Positions 50,702-59,883 of a DNA stretch of 64,000 bases are shown here, piece by piece. The notes beneath the pieces were generated by a model that ran no database searches, was not told the DNA's origin, and was given only the letters and a program-made list of their open reading frames with translations. The translations under genes were made by a program, and so were the position numbers. Origin of the DNA: Streptomyces marincola (GTDB taxonomy: Bacteria > Actinomycetota > Actinomycetes > Streptomycetales > Streptomycetaceae); the NCBI RefSeq assembly GCF_020410765.1, contig NZ_CP084541.1, positions 1,235,001 to 1,299,000 of the forward strand, in the 5' to 3' direction. How positions within the stretch are numbered: position 1 is the stretch's first letter; each line of letters opens with the position of its first letter.

Positions 50702-52225
50702 GTGACTGCCCTCACCCTCAGCAACCTCCCCGCGACCACGGTGCCCGCGGACGCCGTGGTCATCGGCGTCGCCAAGGGCGAGTCGGGGCCGGTTCCGCCG
50801 GCCGGCTCACCGGCCGCCGCGGCGGCCGACGAAGCGTTCGGCGGCTCGCTGGCCACGACCCTGGCGACCCTCGGCGCCAAGGGCGCCGAGGACGAGATCA
50901 CCCGGCTGCCGGCCCCCGCGGGCTGGGCGGTTCCGCTGGTGGTGGCGGTCGGACTCGGCGCCGAGCCCGCCGGCGGCTGGGCGCCGGAGACGCTGCGCCG
51001 CGCGGCGGGCGCGGCGGCCCGCGCCCTGGCGGGTTCCGAGCACGCCACGTTCGCGCTGCCGGTGGCCGACGCCGACGCGATCGGCGCGGTCGCGGAGGGC
51101 GCGCTGATGGGGGCGTACGCGTTCACGGCGTTCCGCGGCCGGGCGAACGCCTCGGCCGCCAGCACGCCGCTGGCGCGGATCACCGTGCTCGACGCGGACG
51201 CGGGCGACGCCGAGCACACGGCGGCGGCCGAACGCGCCCTCGTCGTGGCCGAGGAGGTGGCCAGGGCGCGCGACCTGATCAACACCCCGCCCAACGCCCT
51301 GTCCCCGGCGGACTTCGCGGCCGTCGTGGAGGCCGCGGCGCCCGAGTACGGGGTGACGGCCGAGGTCTGGGACGAGCGGGCCCTGATCGACGGCGGGTAC
51401 GGCGGCATCATGGGCGTCGGGCAGGGTTCGGCGACGCCGCCGCGGCTGGTGCGGGTGGCGTACACCCACCCGGCGGCCTCCGCGACCCTCGCGCTGGTCG
51501 GCAAGGGCATCACCTTCGACTCCGGCGGCCTGTCGCTGAAGCCGGTCGGGCACAACGAGACGATGAAGTGCGACATGAGCGGCGCCGCCGCGGTGTTCTC
51601 CGCCGTGGTCGCCGCGGCGCGGCTCGGCCTTGAGGTGAACGTCACCGGCTGGCTCGCCCTCGCCGAGAACATGCCGTCGGGCGGCGCGGTGCGCCCCGGC
51701 GACGTGCTGACCATGTACAGCGGCAAGACGGTCGAGGTGCTGAACACCGACGCCGAGGGCCGCCTGGTGATGGCCGACGCGCTGGCCCGCGCCTGCGAGG
51801 AGTCGCCCGACGCGCTGGTGGACGTGGCGACGCTGACCGGCGCGATGGTGCTCGCGCTCGGCAAGCGGACGTTCGGCGTGCTGAGCCCGGACGAGGCGTT
51901 CCGCTCGCTGCTGCACGAGACGGCCGGGCAGGCCGGGGAGCAGTCCTGGCCGATGCCGATGCCCGCAGAGCTCGCCGAGGGCCTCAAGTCCCCGGTGGCC
52001 GACCTGGCGAACGTGGGCGAGCGGATGGGCGGCGGCCTGTCGGCGGGCCTGTTCCTGAAGGAGTTCGTGGCCGAGGACACGCGGTGGGCGCACCTGGACA
52101 TCGCGGGCCCCGCGTTCCACGAGGGCGCGCCCTACGGCTACACCCCCAAGGGCGGCACGGGCTCCGCGGTGCGGACGCTCGTGCGGCTGGCCGAGCGGGT
52201 CGCGGACGGTGAGCTGGCCGGGTGA
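50702..52225 (+). CDS. pepA: Leucyl aminopeptidase (M17)
   Basis: This cytosolic zinc/manganese aminopeptidase removes N-terminal residues from peptides. The 507 residues have an N-terminal macro-like domain and a C-terminal catalytic domain: VGKGITFDSGGLSLKP (Lys and metal Asp) and the M17 signature NTDAEGRLVMADAL, with GGGLSAGLFLKEFV later. The length is normal. The GTG at 50702 has only a weak upstream purine stretch. It precedes lpdA by 187 bp on the same strand and may be cotranscribed. Confidence 0.95.
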   Translation: MTALTLSNLPATTVPADAVVIGVAKGESGPVPPAGSPAAAAADEAFGGSLATTLATLGAKGAEDEITRLPAPAGWAVPLVVAVGLGAEPAGGWAPETLRRAAGAAARALAGSEHATFALPVADADAIGAVAEGALMGAYAFTAFRGRANASAASTPLARITVLDADAGDAEHTAAAERALVVAEEVARARDLINTPPNALSPADFAAVVEAAAPEYGVTAEVWDERALIDGGYGGIMGVGQGSATPPRLVRVAYTHPAASATLALVGKGITFDSGGLSLKPVGHNETMKCDMSGAAAVFSAVVAAARLGLEVNVTGWLALAENMPSGGAVRPGDVLTMYSGKTVEVLNTDAEGRLVMADALARACEESPDALVDVATLTGAMVLALGKRTFGVLSPDEAFRSLLHETAGQAGEQSWPMPMPAELAEGLKSPVADLANVGERMGGGLSAGLFLKEFVAEDTRWAHLDIAGPAFHEGAPYGYTPKGGTGSAVRTLVRLAERVADGELAG

Positions 52226-52412
52226 CCTGCGGGCCCGGCCCCGGACACCCGGCCCGGCGCGGCAGCGTGCGAAGATGGGTTTCCGGCAGGACAGGGCCGG
52301 GCTCAACCACCAAGGCGAGCCACACACGGGTCGCGACCAGCGGCTCACACAGGGCTGTCGGCCGGTCACCGTCGACCGGCCAGCGGCGAACCCATCCTTG
52401 GAGGAACGTGAC

Positions 52413-53801
52413 GTGGCGAACGACGCCAGCACCGTTTTCGACCTAGTGATCCTCGGTGGCGGCAGCGGTGGTTACGCCGCGGCCCTGCGCGCCTCGCAGC
52501 TCGGTCTCGACGTCGCCCTGATCGAGAAGAACAAGCTGGGCGGCACCTGTCTGCACAACGGCTGCATCCCCACCAAGGCACTGCTGCACGCCGGGGAGAT
52601 CGCCGACGCGGCGCGCGACGGCGCCGAGTTCGGCGTGAAGTCGACCTTCGACGGCATCGACATCGCGGGGGTGCACAAGTACAAGGACGGCGTGGTCGCC
52701 GGCCTGTACAAGGGCCTTCAGGGCCTGGTCGCCTCCCGCAAGATCACCTACGTGGAGGGCGAGGGCCGGCTGTCCTCGCAGACCTCCGTCGACGTGGACG
52801 GCCGGCGCTACACCGGTCGCCACGTCCTGCTCGCGACCGGGTCCGTGCCCAGGTCGCTGCCGGGGCTGACCATCGACGGCGACCGGATCATCTCCTCGGA
52901 CCACGCGCTGGTGCTCGACCGGGTGCCGAAGTCCGCGATCGTGCTGGGCGGCGGCGTCATCGGCGTCGAGTTCGCGTCCGCGTGGAAGTCGTTCGGCACG
53001 GACGTCACCATCGTGGAGGGGCTGCCGCACCTGGTGCCGGCCGAGGACGAGAACAGCTCGAAGCTGCTGGAGCGCGCCTTCCGCAAGCGGGGCATAAAGT
53101 TCAACCTCGGTACCTTCTTCAAGTCCGCCGAGTACACCGCCGACGGGGTGCGGGTCACCCTGGAGGACGGCAAGACCTTCGAGGCCGAGCTGCTGCTGGT
53201 CGCGATCGGCCGCGGCCCGGTGTCCCAGGGCCTGGGCTACGAGGAGGCCGGGGTCGCCACGGACCGCGGCTTCGTGCTGGTCGACGAGTACTGCCGGACG
53301 AACGTGCCGACGATCTCGGCCGTGGGCGACCTGATCCCGACGCTCCAGCTCGCCCACGTCGGCTTCGCCGAGGGCATCCTGGTCGCCGAGCGCCTTGCGG
53401 GCCTCTCGCCGGTGCCGATCGACTACGACGGGGTCCCCCGGGTCACCTACTGCCACCCCGAGGTCGCCTCCGTCGGCGTCACCGAGGCCAAGGCCAAGGA
53501 GCTGTACGGCGCCGACCAGGTGGTCACGCTCAAGTACAACCTGGCGGGCAACGGCAGGAGCAAGATCCTGAAGACTGCGGGCGAGATCAAGCTCGTACGG
53601 GTCAGGGACGGCGCGGTCGTCGGCGTCCACATGGTCGGGGACCGGCTCGGCGAGCAGGTCGGCGAGGCCCAGCTGATCTACAACTGGGAGGCGCTGCCCG
53701 CCGAGGTCGCGCAGCTGATCCACGCCCATCCGACCCAGAACGAGGCGCTGGGCGAAGCCCACCTCGCCCTGGCCGGCAAGCCGCTGCACTCCCACGACTG
53801 A
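52413..53801 (+). CDS. lpdA: Dihydrolipoyl dehydrogenase (E3)
   Basis: Lpd reoxidises dihydrolipoyl groups of 2-oxoacid dehydrogenase complexes with NAD+. The 462 residues have the FAD-binding LGGGSGGYAAALRA, the redox-active disulfide Cys46-Cys51 in GGTCLHNGCIP, the NAD-binding GGGVIGVEFASAW, and the C-terminal HAHPTQNEALGEAH with the active-site His-Glu. The GTG at 52413 has GGAGG 8 bases upstream. It is followed 75 bases later by sucB, so E3 and E2 are made together. Three copies of this enzyme type are common in Streptomyces. Confidence 0.95.
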   Translation: MANDASTVFDLVILGGGSGGYAAALRASQLGLDVALIEKNKLGGTCLHNGCIPTKALLHAGEIADAARDGAEFGVKSTFDGIDIAGVHKYKDGVVAGLYKGLQGLVASRKITYVEGEGRLSSQTSVDVDGRRYTGRHVLLATGSVPRSLPGLTIDGDRIISSDHALVLDRVPKSAIVLGGGVIGVEFASAWKSFGTDVTIVEGLPHLVPAEDENSSKLLERAFRKRGIKFNLGTFFKSAEYTADGVRVTLEDGKTFEAELLLVAIGRGPVSQGLGYEEAGVATDRGFVLVDEYCRTNVPTISAVGDLIPTLQLAHVGFAEGILVAERLAGLSPVPIDYDGVPRVTYCHPEVASVGVTEAKAKELYGADQVVTLKYNLAGNGRSKILKTAGEIKLVRVRDGAVVGVHMVGDRLGEQVGEAQLIYNWEALPAEVAQLIHAHPTQNEALGEAHLALAGKPLHSHD

Positions 53802-53876
53802 CCCGGCCGCGTCATCACCGAAGCGCGCAGTATTCCTTTGCCACTTTGCCACTTTTCGTAAGGAGCAACAGAAACC

Positions 53877-55646
53877 ATGGCGGTTTCCGTAACCCTTCCG
53901 GCGCTCGGCGAGAGCGTGACCGAGGGCACCGTCACCCGCTGGCTGAAGGCCGAAGGTGAGCACGTGGAGGCCGACGAGCCGCTGCTCGAAGTCTCCACCG
54001 ACAAGGTCGACACCGAGATCCCCGCGCCCGCCGCCGGCGTCCTGTCCGCCATCAAGGTCGCCGAGGACGAGACCGTCGAGGTGGGGGCCGAGCTGGCCGT
54101 CATCGACGACGGCTCCGGCTCCCCCGCGCCCGCCGCCCCCGAGCCGCAGCAGGAGCAGCAGCCCGCGCAGCCGCAGGCCGCTCAGGAGCAGCAGGCCGAG
54201 GCGGAGACCGCGGCCGACCCGGCGGAGTCCGGGGCGCCCGCCCCCGCGCCCGCCGCACAGGGCGGCGCCGAGGGCACCGACGTGGTGCTGCCGGCGCTCG
54301 GCGAGTCCGTCACCGAGGGCACCGTCACCCGCTGGCTGAAGGAGGTCGGCGAGGAGGTGGAGGCGGACGAGCCGCTGCTCGAAGTCTCCACCGACAAGGT
54401 CGACACCGAGATCCCGGCCCCGGCCGCCGGCACGCTGCTCGAAATCACCGTGGGTGAGGACGAGACGGCCGAGGTGGGCGCCAAGCTCGGCGTCATCGGC
54501 GCCCCGGGCGCGGCACCCGCCCAGCAGGCGCCCGCGCCCGCGCCGGAGCCCGAGCCGGCGCCCGCGCCGAAGCAGGAAGCGCCCAAGCAGGAGGCGCCGA
54601 AGGCCGAGCCGAAGCCCGCCCCCCAGGCCCAGGCGCCCGCGCCGAAGCAGGAGGCGCCCAAGCCGAAGGCCGAGCCCAAGCCCGCTCCCGCGCCCGCCCC
54701 CGCGGCGTCCTCCGCCGGGGCGGACGGCGCCTACGTCACTCCGCTGGTGCGCAAGCTCGCCGGCGAGAACGGCGTGGACCTGAGCACCGTCAAGGGCTCG
54801 GGCGTCGGAGGCCGCATCCGCAAGCAGGACGTGCTGGCCGCGGCCGAGGCGGCCAGGTCCGCGCAGACGGCGCCCGCGCCCGCGCCGCCGGCGGCCAAGA
54901 AGCCCGCCAAGGTCGAGCCCTCGCCGCTGCGCGGCCAGACGGTCAAGATGCCGCGCATCCGCAAGCTCATCGGCGAGAACATGATGAAGGCGCTGCACAA
55001 CCAGGCGCAGCTGTCCTCCGTCGTCGAGGTCGACGTGACCCGCGTGATGCGGCTGCGGGCGCGCGCCAAGGAGGCGTTCCTGGCGCGCGAGGGCGTCAAG
55101 CTCTCCCCGATGCCGTTCTTCGTCAAGGCGGCGGCCGAGGCGCTCAAGGCGCACCCGGCCATCAACGCCAGGATCAACGACGACGGCACCATCACGTACC
55201 ACGACGTGGAGAACGTCGGCATCGCCGTGGACTCCGAGAAGGGTCTGATGGTCCCGGTCATCAAGGACGCGGGCGACCTGAGCCTGGCCGGCATCGCGAA
55301 GAAGACGGCCGAGCTCGCGGGCAAGGTCCGCCAGGGCGGGCTGGCGCCCGACGACATGTCGGGCGGCACGTTCACGATCAGCAACACCGGCTCGCGCGGT
55401 GCGCTGTTCGACACGATCATCGTGAACTACCCGCAGGTCGCGGAGCTGGGCATCGGTGCCACCGTGCGCCGCCCCGTCGTCGTGAACCACCCGGACCTGG
55501 GCGAGACCATCGCCATCAGGGACATGGTCTACCTGACCCTGTCCTACGACCACCAGCTGGTCGACGGCGCCGACGCCGCCCGTTACCTGACGGACGTCAA
55601 GGCCCGCCTTGAGGCCGGCGAGTTCGAAGGTGAACTCGGCCTGTAG
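53877..55646 (+). CDS. sucB: Dihydrolipoamide acyltransferase (E2), SucB actinobacterial type
   Basis: This is the E2 core of a 2-oxoacid dehydrogenase, annotated as 2-oxoglutarate dehydrogenase succinyltransferase in actinobacteria. The 589 residues carry two lipoyl domains (about 1-77 and 134-208) with lipoyl Lys43 and Lys174 in STDKVDTE. Linkers are rich in Ala/Pro/Gln/Lys. The E3-binding domain spans about 286-321, and the catalytic domain about 352-589 with DHQLVDG (His559, Asp563). AAGGAG lies 12 bases before the ATG. The lipoyl domains share a 50-bp identical DNA segment. LipB and LipA, encoded near the window's end, would supply the lipoyl groups. Confidence 0.93.
   Translation: MAVSVTLPALGESVTEGTVTRWLKAEGEHVEADEPLLEVSTDKVDTEIPAPAAGVLSAIKVAEDETVEVGAELAVIDDGSGSPAPAAPEPQQEQQPAQPQAAQEQQAEAETAADPAESGAPAPAPAAQGGAEGTDVVLPALGESVTEGTVTRWLKEVGEEVEADEPLLEVSTDKVDTEIPAPAAGTLLEITVGEDETAEVGAKLGVIGAPGAAPAQQAPAPAPEPEPAPAPKQEAPKQEAPKAEPKPAPQAQAPAPKQEAPKPKAEPKPAPAPAPAASSAGADGAYVTPLVRKLAGENGVDLSTVKGSGVGGRIRKQDVLAAAEAARSAQTAPAPAPPAAKKPAKVEPSPLRGQTVKMPRIRKLIGENMMKALHNQAQLSSVVEVDVTRVMRLRARAKEAFLAREGVKLSPMPFFVKAAAEALKAHPAINARINDDGTITYHDVENVGIAVDSEKGLMVPVIKDAGDLSLAGIAKKTAELAGKVRQGGLAPDDMSGGTFTISNTGSRGALFDTIIVNYPQVAELGIGATVRRPVVVNHPDLGETIAIRDMVYLTLSYDHQLVDGADAARYLTDVKARLEAGEFEGELGL
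53973..54415 (+). repeat. 50-bp identical direct repeat in the two lipoyl domains
   Basis: Bases 53973-54022 recur exactly at 54366-54415, 393 bp (131 codons) apart. The segment codes for DEPLLEVSTDKVDTEIP in both lipoyl domains. Synonymous positions are identical across all 50 bases, beyond what protein conservation requires. Confidence 0.9.
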
Positions 55647-55687
55647 CAGCATCCCGGCCCGTTCCGGCCGGTGACACCGCAGAAACC

Positions 55688-55726
55688 GGCCGCGCCCCGC
55701 CCGGACCCACCGGGCGGGGCGCGGCC
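55688..55726 (+). terminator. Terminator after sucB
   Basis: A perfect 17-bp stem (55688-55704 with 55710-55726) with a 5-base loop lies 42 bases after the sucB stop and before gntR. Confidence 0.88.
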
Positions 55727-55762
55727 TGTTGGGGCCGCCGCGCGGCCCGATAGGAGGGTGAG

Positions 55763-56386
55763 ATGAGTCCGCCCGTCGTCCACTCGCTGCGCCAGCAGAT
55801 CCGGGAGCACATCCTGGAGGGAATCGTCTCCGGCCGCTGGCAGCCGGGCGAGCGGATCGTCGAACGGCGGATCGCGGTCGAACTCGACGTCAGCCAGACG
55901 CCGGTCAGGGAGGCGCTGCGCGAACTCGAAGCGCTGCGGCTGATCGAGTCGGCGCCGAACAAGGGCGTGCGGGTCCGGGCGCTGAGCGCCGCCGACCTGG
56001 AGGAGATCTATCCGGTGCGGGCCGGTCTCGAACAGATCGCGGCCGAGCTGGCCGCGGACCGGCTGGCCCGCGACGCCTCCGCGCTCGTGCCCGAGGTCGC
56101 GGCCCTGCACAGGGCCGACCGGCTCGGCGACGCCGAGGCCCAGGTCGGGCACACGGTGGCCTTCCACCGCGAGCTGGTCAAGGCGTCGGGGAACAGCGTG
56201 CTGCTGCACACCTGGGAGTCCCTGGGCATCGAGGTGTGGACGGCGTTGTCGATCCGCTGGCTCGGCACGCGGCAGCGCGCCTACGCCGAGGAGCACCAGG
56301 ACCTGATCGACGCGTTCCTGCGCCGCGATCCGCACATCGGCCGCCTGGTCAAGGAGCACGTCCTCAACTGTGCACCGCGTGCCTGA
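55763..56386 (+). CDS. GntR-family (FadR/FCD-type) transcriptional regulator
   Basis: This 207-residue regulator has an N-terminal winged helix with SLRQQIREHILEGIVSGRW and RRIAVELDVSQTPVREALRELEALRLIE, then an all-helical FCD ligand-binding domain. The FCD part holds possible metal-ligand His/Asp residues such as HTVAFHRELV and EEHQDLIDAF. FCD regulators often sense organic acids. The ATG at 55763 has GGAGGG 6 bases upstream. Its position after lpdA-sucB suggests control of central metabolism, but no target is shown. Confidence 0.88.
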   Translation: MSPPVVHSLRQQIREHILEGIVSGRWQPGERIVERRIAVELDVSQTPVREALRELEALRLIESAPNKGVRVRALSAADLEEIYPVRAGLEQIAAELAADRLARDASALVPEVAALHRADRLGDAEAQVGHTVAFHRELVKASGNSVLLHTWESLGIEVWTALSIRWLGTRQRAYAEEHQDLIDAFLRRDPHIGRLVKEHVLNCAPRA

Positions 56387-56475
56387 TCCAAGGCGATTCG
56401 CCGGAGATGTCCCGGGCTCCGATTGGCACGGGATGCCAATTTCCCCGATTCGCAGAGATTTTCCCTCGAAAGCTT

Positions 56476-56492
56476 TGATCGATCATCGATCA
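56476..56492. promoter_or_regulatory. 17-bp perfect palindrome between the GntR and WYL regulator genes
   Basis: TGATCGATCATCGATCA is a perfect palindrome about a central base and lies in a locally AT-richer stretch (56400-56515), 143 bases before the WYL regulator. It is a plausible operator; the binding protein is unknown. Confidence 0.45.
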
Positions 56493-56634
56493 GGGGCATA
56501 CAGTTCCCGGGAGAGTGAGCCGCGCCGCCAAGCTCCTGTCCTGCCCAGTGGCGCGGCTCCCGCCCGAGGCCCGGGTCCCGATTGTCGCGCCAACGCACGG
56601 GGCCCGGCCCTCACGGCTCGTCCATCATGGTGCC

Positions 56635-57621
56635 ATGCGAGCTGCCCGCCTGATCAAGTTGGTTCTGCTGCTCCAGGCCCGGTCGGCCATGACGGCCGCG
56701 GAGTTGGCCGGCGAGCTCGAAGTCTCGGAACGCACCGTGGCCCGCGACGTCCTGGCCCTGGCGGAAGCCGGGGTGCCGGTGTACGCCGATCGCGGCCGGT
56801 CCGGCGGCTACCGGCTGATCGGCGGCTACCGCACCCGCCTGACGGGCCTCGGCCGCAGCGAGGCCGAGGCGCTCTTCCTCTCCGGGGTCCCCTCCGCGCT
56901 GCGCGACATGGGCCTGGCCGACGCCGCCTCCGCGGCCCGCCTCAAGGTGTCCGCCGCCCTCATACCCGAGCTGCGCACCGCCCACGACAGCGCCACCCAG
57001 CGCTTCCATCTCGACGCCCCCGGCTGGTGGCAGCCGCCGGAGGCACCGGAGCTGCTGCCCGTGGTCGCCGAGGCCGTGTGGGGGGACCTGACGCTCCGGG
57101 TCGGCTACCGCAGGGGCGACGGCCGCCATGTCGAGCGCCTGATCGAGCCCTACGGCCTGGTGCTGAAGGCCGGCGTCTGGTACGTGGCCGCCCGCCCGCC
57201 CGGCGAGGGCCCGCGCGTGTACCGCGTGGCCCGCTTCACCGCGGCCGAGCCGGACGGCACGCGGTTCACGCGGGAGGACGCGTTCGACCTGCCCGCGTTC
57301 TGGGCCGAACACGCCGCCGCCTTCGCGCGTTCCCTCCTGCGGGACGAGGTGCGTCTGCGCCTGACGCCGGCCGGGGCACGCGTCCTGCGGCACGTCACCG
57401 ACCGCGCGGCGGCCGAGGCGGCCCTGGCCGCCGCGGGGCCGCGGGACGCGGACGGCAGCGTCGAGATCACCCTGCCCGTGGAGTCGGCCGATGTCGCGTA
57501 CGGCCAGATACTCGCGCTCGGGCCCGAGGCGGAGGTGCTCGCGCCCGCCGCGCTCAGGGAGCGCGTGGCGCGGGCGGCGGAACGCACCGCCGCCCGCTAC
57601 CGCGCGGCCCCTCAGCGGTAG
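56635..57621 (+). CDS. YafY-type regulator with WYL domain
   Basis: This 328-residue regulator has an N-terminal HTH (RLIKLVLLLQARSAMTAAELA and VSERTVARDVLALAEAGVPV) followed by a WYL-domain region (about 135-230) containing EPYGLVLKAGVWYVAARP. The C-terminal part is the usual WCX extension. WYL proteins bind nucleic acid or small ligands and can repress or activate nearby genes. CATCAT ends 6 bases before the ATG at 56635, so translation may be leaderless. It overlaps the end of the SDR gene by 10 bases tail to tail. Confidence 0.87.
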   Translation: MRAARLIKLVLLLQARSAMTAAELAGELEVSERTVARDVLALAEAGVPVYADRGRSGGYRLIGGYRTRLTGLGRSEAEALFLSGVPSALRDMGLADAASAARLKVSAALIPELRTAHDSATQRFHLDAPGWWQPPEAPELLPVVAEAVWGDLTLRVGYRRGDGRHVERLIEPYGLVLKAGVWYVAARPPGEGPRVYRVARFTAAEPDGTRFTREDAFDLPAFWAEHAAAFARSLLRDEVRLRLTPAGARVLRHVTDRAAAEAALAAAGPRDADGSVEITLPVESADVAYGQILALGPEAEVLAPAALRERVARAAERTAARYRAAPQR

Positions 57622-58559
57622 TCGGCCGGGTCCGGCCGCTCCCCCGCCGCCAGGGCCGCGATGAACGGCCAGGCGTCGGGGCGCGAACCGTCCGCGTCGG
57701 TGAAGCCGTACTCCTTCGCGAGGCCGCCCGAGGACAGGGACCTGCCGTTCCACCTGGCCACGTCCGGGTCGGCGGCCAGCGCGACGACGGCCCGCGCCAC
57801 GTAGCGGGGCGACTCGGAGACCGCGAACGCCGGGTCACGCGCGACGGCGTCGCGCCAGTTCTCCTCGGTGACGCCGAAGTGGGTGTCGAGCATCGCCTCC
57901 GAGCGCAGGTAGCCGGGCGTGAGCGCGACCGCCGTGCAGCCGGCGTCGCGCAACTCCTCGCCCAGGGCCAGCGCCATCCTGATCGGCGCGTGCTTCGCCA
58001 GGTCGTAGAAGAAGTGCCCGCGGTAGGCGGCGTCGCTCTCCGCGGTGCCGTCCGTCACCTCCACGACCAGCCCGCCCGGCCGCCGGGTCAGCAGCGGCAG
58101 CGCGCGGTGGCTGGTGATGGCATGGGCGTGCACGCCCAGTTCCAGCATGCGCAGGCCGTCAGCGAGGCTGTGCTCCCACATTCTGCCGGTGAACGGGTGG
58201 TCGAGCAGGTGGTCGCCGCCCCACAGGTCGTTCACCAGCACGTCGAGCCGGCCGCGTTCCCGGTCGATCCGGTCCACCAGGGCCCGCACCCGGTCGGGTT
58301 CCAGGTGGTCGACCGGCACCGCGACGCACTCGCCGCCCGCCGCCGCGACCAGTTCCGCCGTTCCCTCGATGGTCTCCGTGTCCCGCCCGACCTCGCTCAC
58401 CGAGGCGCGGGTCGTGCGGCCGGTCGCGTAGACCACCGCGCCCGCCGCGCCCAGCTCCACCGCCATCGCCCGGCCCGCGCCGCGCGTGGCGCCCGCGACG
58501 AGCGCGACCCGCCCCGCCAGCGGCCGTTCCCGCCGCTCCGCCCGTTCCACCTCGTGCAC
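57612..58559 (-). CDS. SDR-family oxidoreductase
   Basis: This 315-residue short-chain dehydrogenase has the cofactor motif VAGATRGAGRAM in a Rossmann fold, DVLVNDLWGG in place of NNAG, and YDLAKHAPIRM carrying the Tyr-x3-Lys pair. The GTG at 58559 has GAAGGA 8 bases upstream. The substrate is unknown. It is convergent with, and overlaps by 10 bases, the WYL regulator gene, whose product is a natural candidate for its control. It is divergent from a TIGR01777-like gene. Confidence 0.88.
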   Translation of the reverse strand: MHEVERAERRERPLAGRVALVAGATRGAGRAMAVELGAAGAVVYATGRTTRASVSEVGRDTETIEGTAELVAAAGGECVAVPVDHLEPDRVRALVDRIDRERGRLDVLVNDLWGGDHLLDHPFTGRMWEHSLADGLRMLELGVHAHAITSHRALPLLTRRPGGLVVEVTDGTAESDAAYRGHFFYDLAKHAPIRMALALGEELRDAGCTAVALTPGYLRSEAMLDTHFGVTEENWRDAVARDPAFAVSESPRYVARAVVALAADPDVARWNGRSLSSGGLAKEYGFTDADGSRPDAWPFIAALAAGERPDPADYR

Positions 58560-58731
58560 CGTTCGTCCTTCCGTGGCAGAGACCTTGCCGATCGCGAGCA
58601 CTCTCACAGCGAAACCCGACACCTCGTGTCCGGCTTTCCCCGCCGGTTCCGCCCGGCGCACGAGGGGGCGCTCGCCCCGGAGCGAGCGCCCCGGGTGAGC
58701 GGCCCGCGACGTGATCCACGAGGATGGGCGC

Positions 58732-59649
58732 ATGACGTCTCGCCGCATCGCCATCACCGGCACCCGAGGGCTCGTCGGCGGCGCGCTCGCCGACGCGCTG
58801 CGCACGGACGGGGACACCGTCGTGCGGCTGGTGCGGCACGAACCGCGGGCCGGCGACGAGGCGCGCTGGGACCCCACGGGGCGCGAGCAGGAGCGCAACG
58901 CCGCCGCCCTGCGCGGCTGCGACGCGGTCGTCCACCTCGCCGGCGCCCCCGTCGCGGGGCGCCGCTGGACCACCAGGTACAAGCAGGTGCTGCGCGACAG
59001 CCGCGTGCTGGGCACGGCCGCGCTCGCCGCCGCCATCGCCTCCCTCGACACGCCGCCGCGGGTCTTCCTGTCCGGCAGCGCCGTGGGCTACTACGGCGAC
59101 ACCGGCGACGTGGCCGTGACCGAGGACGCCCCGAACGGCACCGGCTTCCTCGCGGCCCTGGCCCGCGACTGGGAGGCCGCCGCGGCCCCGGCCGCGGAGG
59201 CCGGCGTGCGGACCGCGTTCCTGCGCACCGGCCTCGTGGTCGCCAGGGCCGGCGGCGCCTGGGCGAAGCTGTTCCCCATCTTCCGCGCCGGGCTCGGCGG
59301 CCGGCTCGGCAACGGCCGCCAGTTCTGGAGCGCCATCTCCCTGGCCGACCACATCGCCGCGACGCGCTTCCTGCTCGCCGACGGCTGCGAGCTGGCCGGG
59401 CCGGTCAACTTCACCGGGCCCACCCCCGTGACCAACCGCGAGGCCACCCGCGCGATGGGGCGCGTCCTGCGCCGCCCCACGGTGTGCGCCGTGCCGGCAC
59501 CGGTGCTCAGGCTCGTCCTCGGCGAGTTCGCCGAGGACGTGCTCGGCAGCCAGCGGGTGCTGCCGACGCGGCTGCTCGACGCCGGCTTCACTTTCAGGCA
59601 CCCCGGCATCGAGGACGCGGTGCGCGCCGCGCTCGACCGGACCGCGTGA
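58732..59649 (+). CDS. TIGR01777-family epimerase-like oxidoreductase
   Basis: This 305-residue extended-SDR protein has the cofactor loop AITGTRGLVGGALADAL and VHLAGAPVAGRRWT, followed by SGSAVGYYGDTG with the catalytic Tyr region. FRAGLGGRLGNGRQFWSAISLADHI is the typical TIGR01777 motif. Family members are widespread and poorly characterised. The ATG at 58732 has GAGG 8-9 bases upstream. It is divergent from the SDR gene and on the same strand as the FAD enzyme 235 bp later. Confidence 0.88.
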   Translation: MTSRRIAITGTRGLVGGALADALRTDGDTVVRLVRHEPRAGDEARWDPTGREQERNAAALRGCDAVVHLAGAPVAGRRWTTRYKQVLRDSRVLGTAALAAAIASLDTPPRVFLSGSAVGYYGDTGDVAVTEDAPNGTGFLAALARDWEAAAAPAAEAGVRTAFLRTGLVVARAGGAWAKLFPIFRAGLGGRLGNGRQFWSAISLADHIAATRFLLADGCELAGPVNFTGPTPVTNREATRAMGRVLRRPTVCAVPAPVLRLVLGEFAEDVLGSQRVLPTRLLDAGFTFRHPGIEDAVRAALDRTA

Positions 59650-59883
59650 CCCCGCCGCGCCCCTGACCCCGGGCCGGGATCGGGCCATCTGCCGCACCCG
59701 CCCCGGTGTGCGACCTGTGTGCCCCCATGCCCGGTCCGTGCGCTCTGACTCCTTCCGCCCGGCGTGAGATGGTCGGCTGCGGCCAGGGCGTTGCCCGGCC
59801 ACTCGCGGGCAGGAGCACCGAAGGCCCACAGGCAGCCGCGTGCCCGCCGCTCCGACGCAGCGACCACCTCACCAGGAGGCCCC

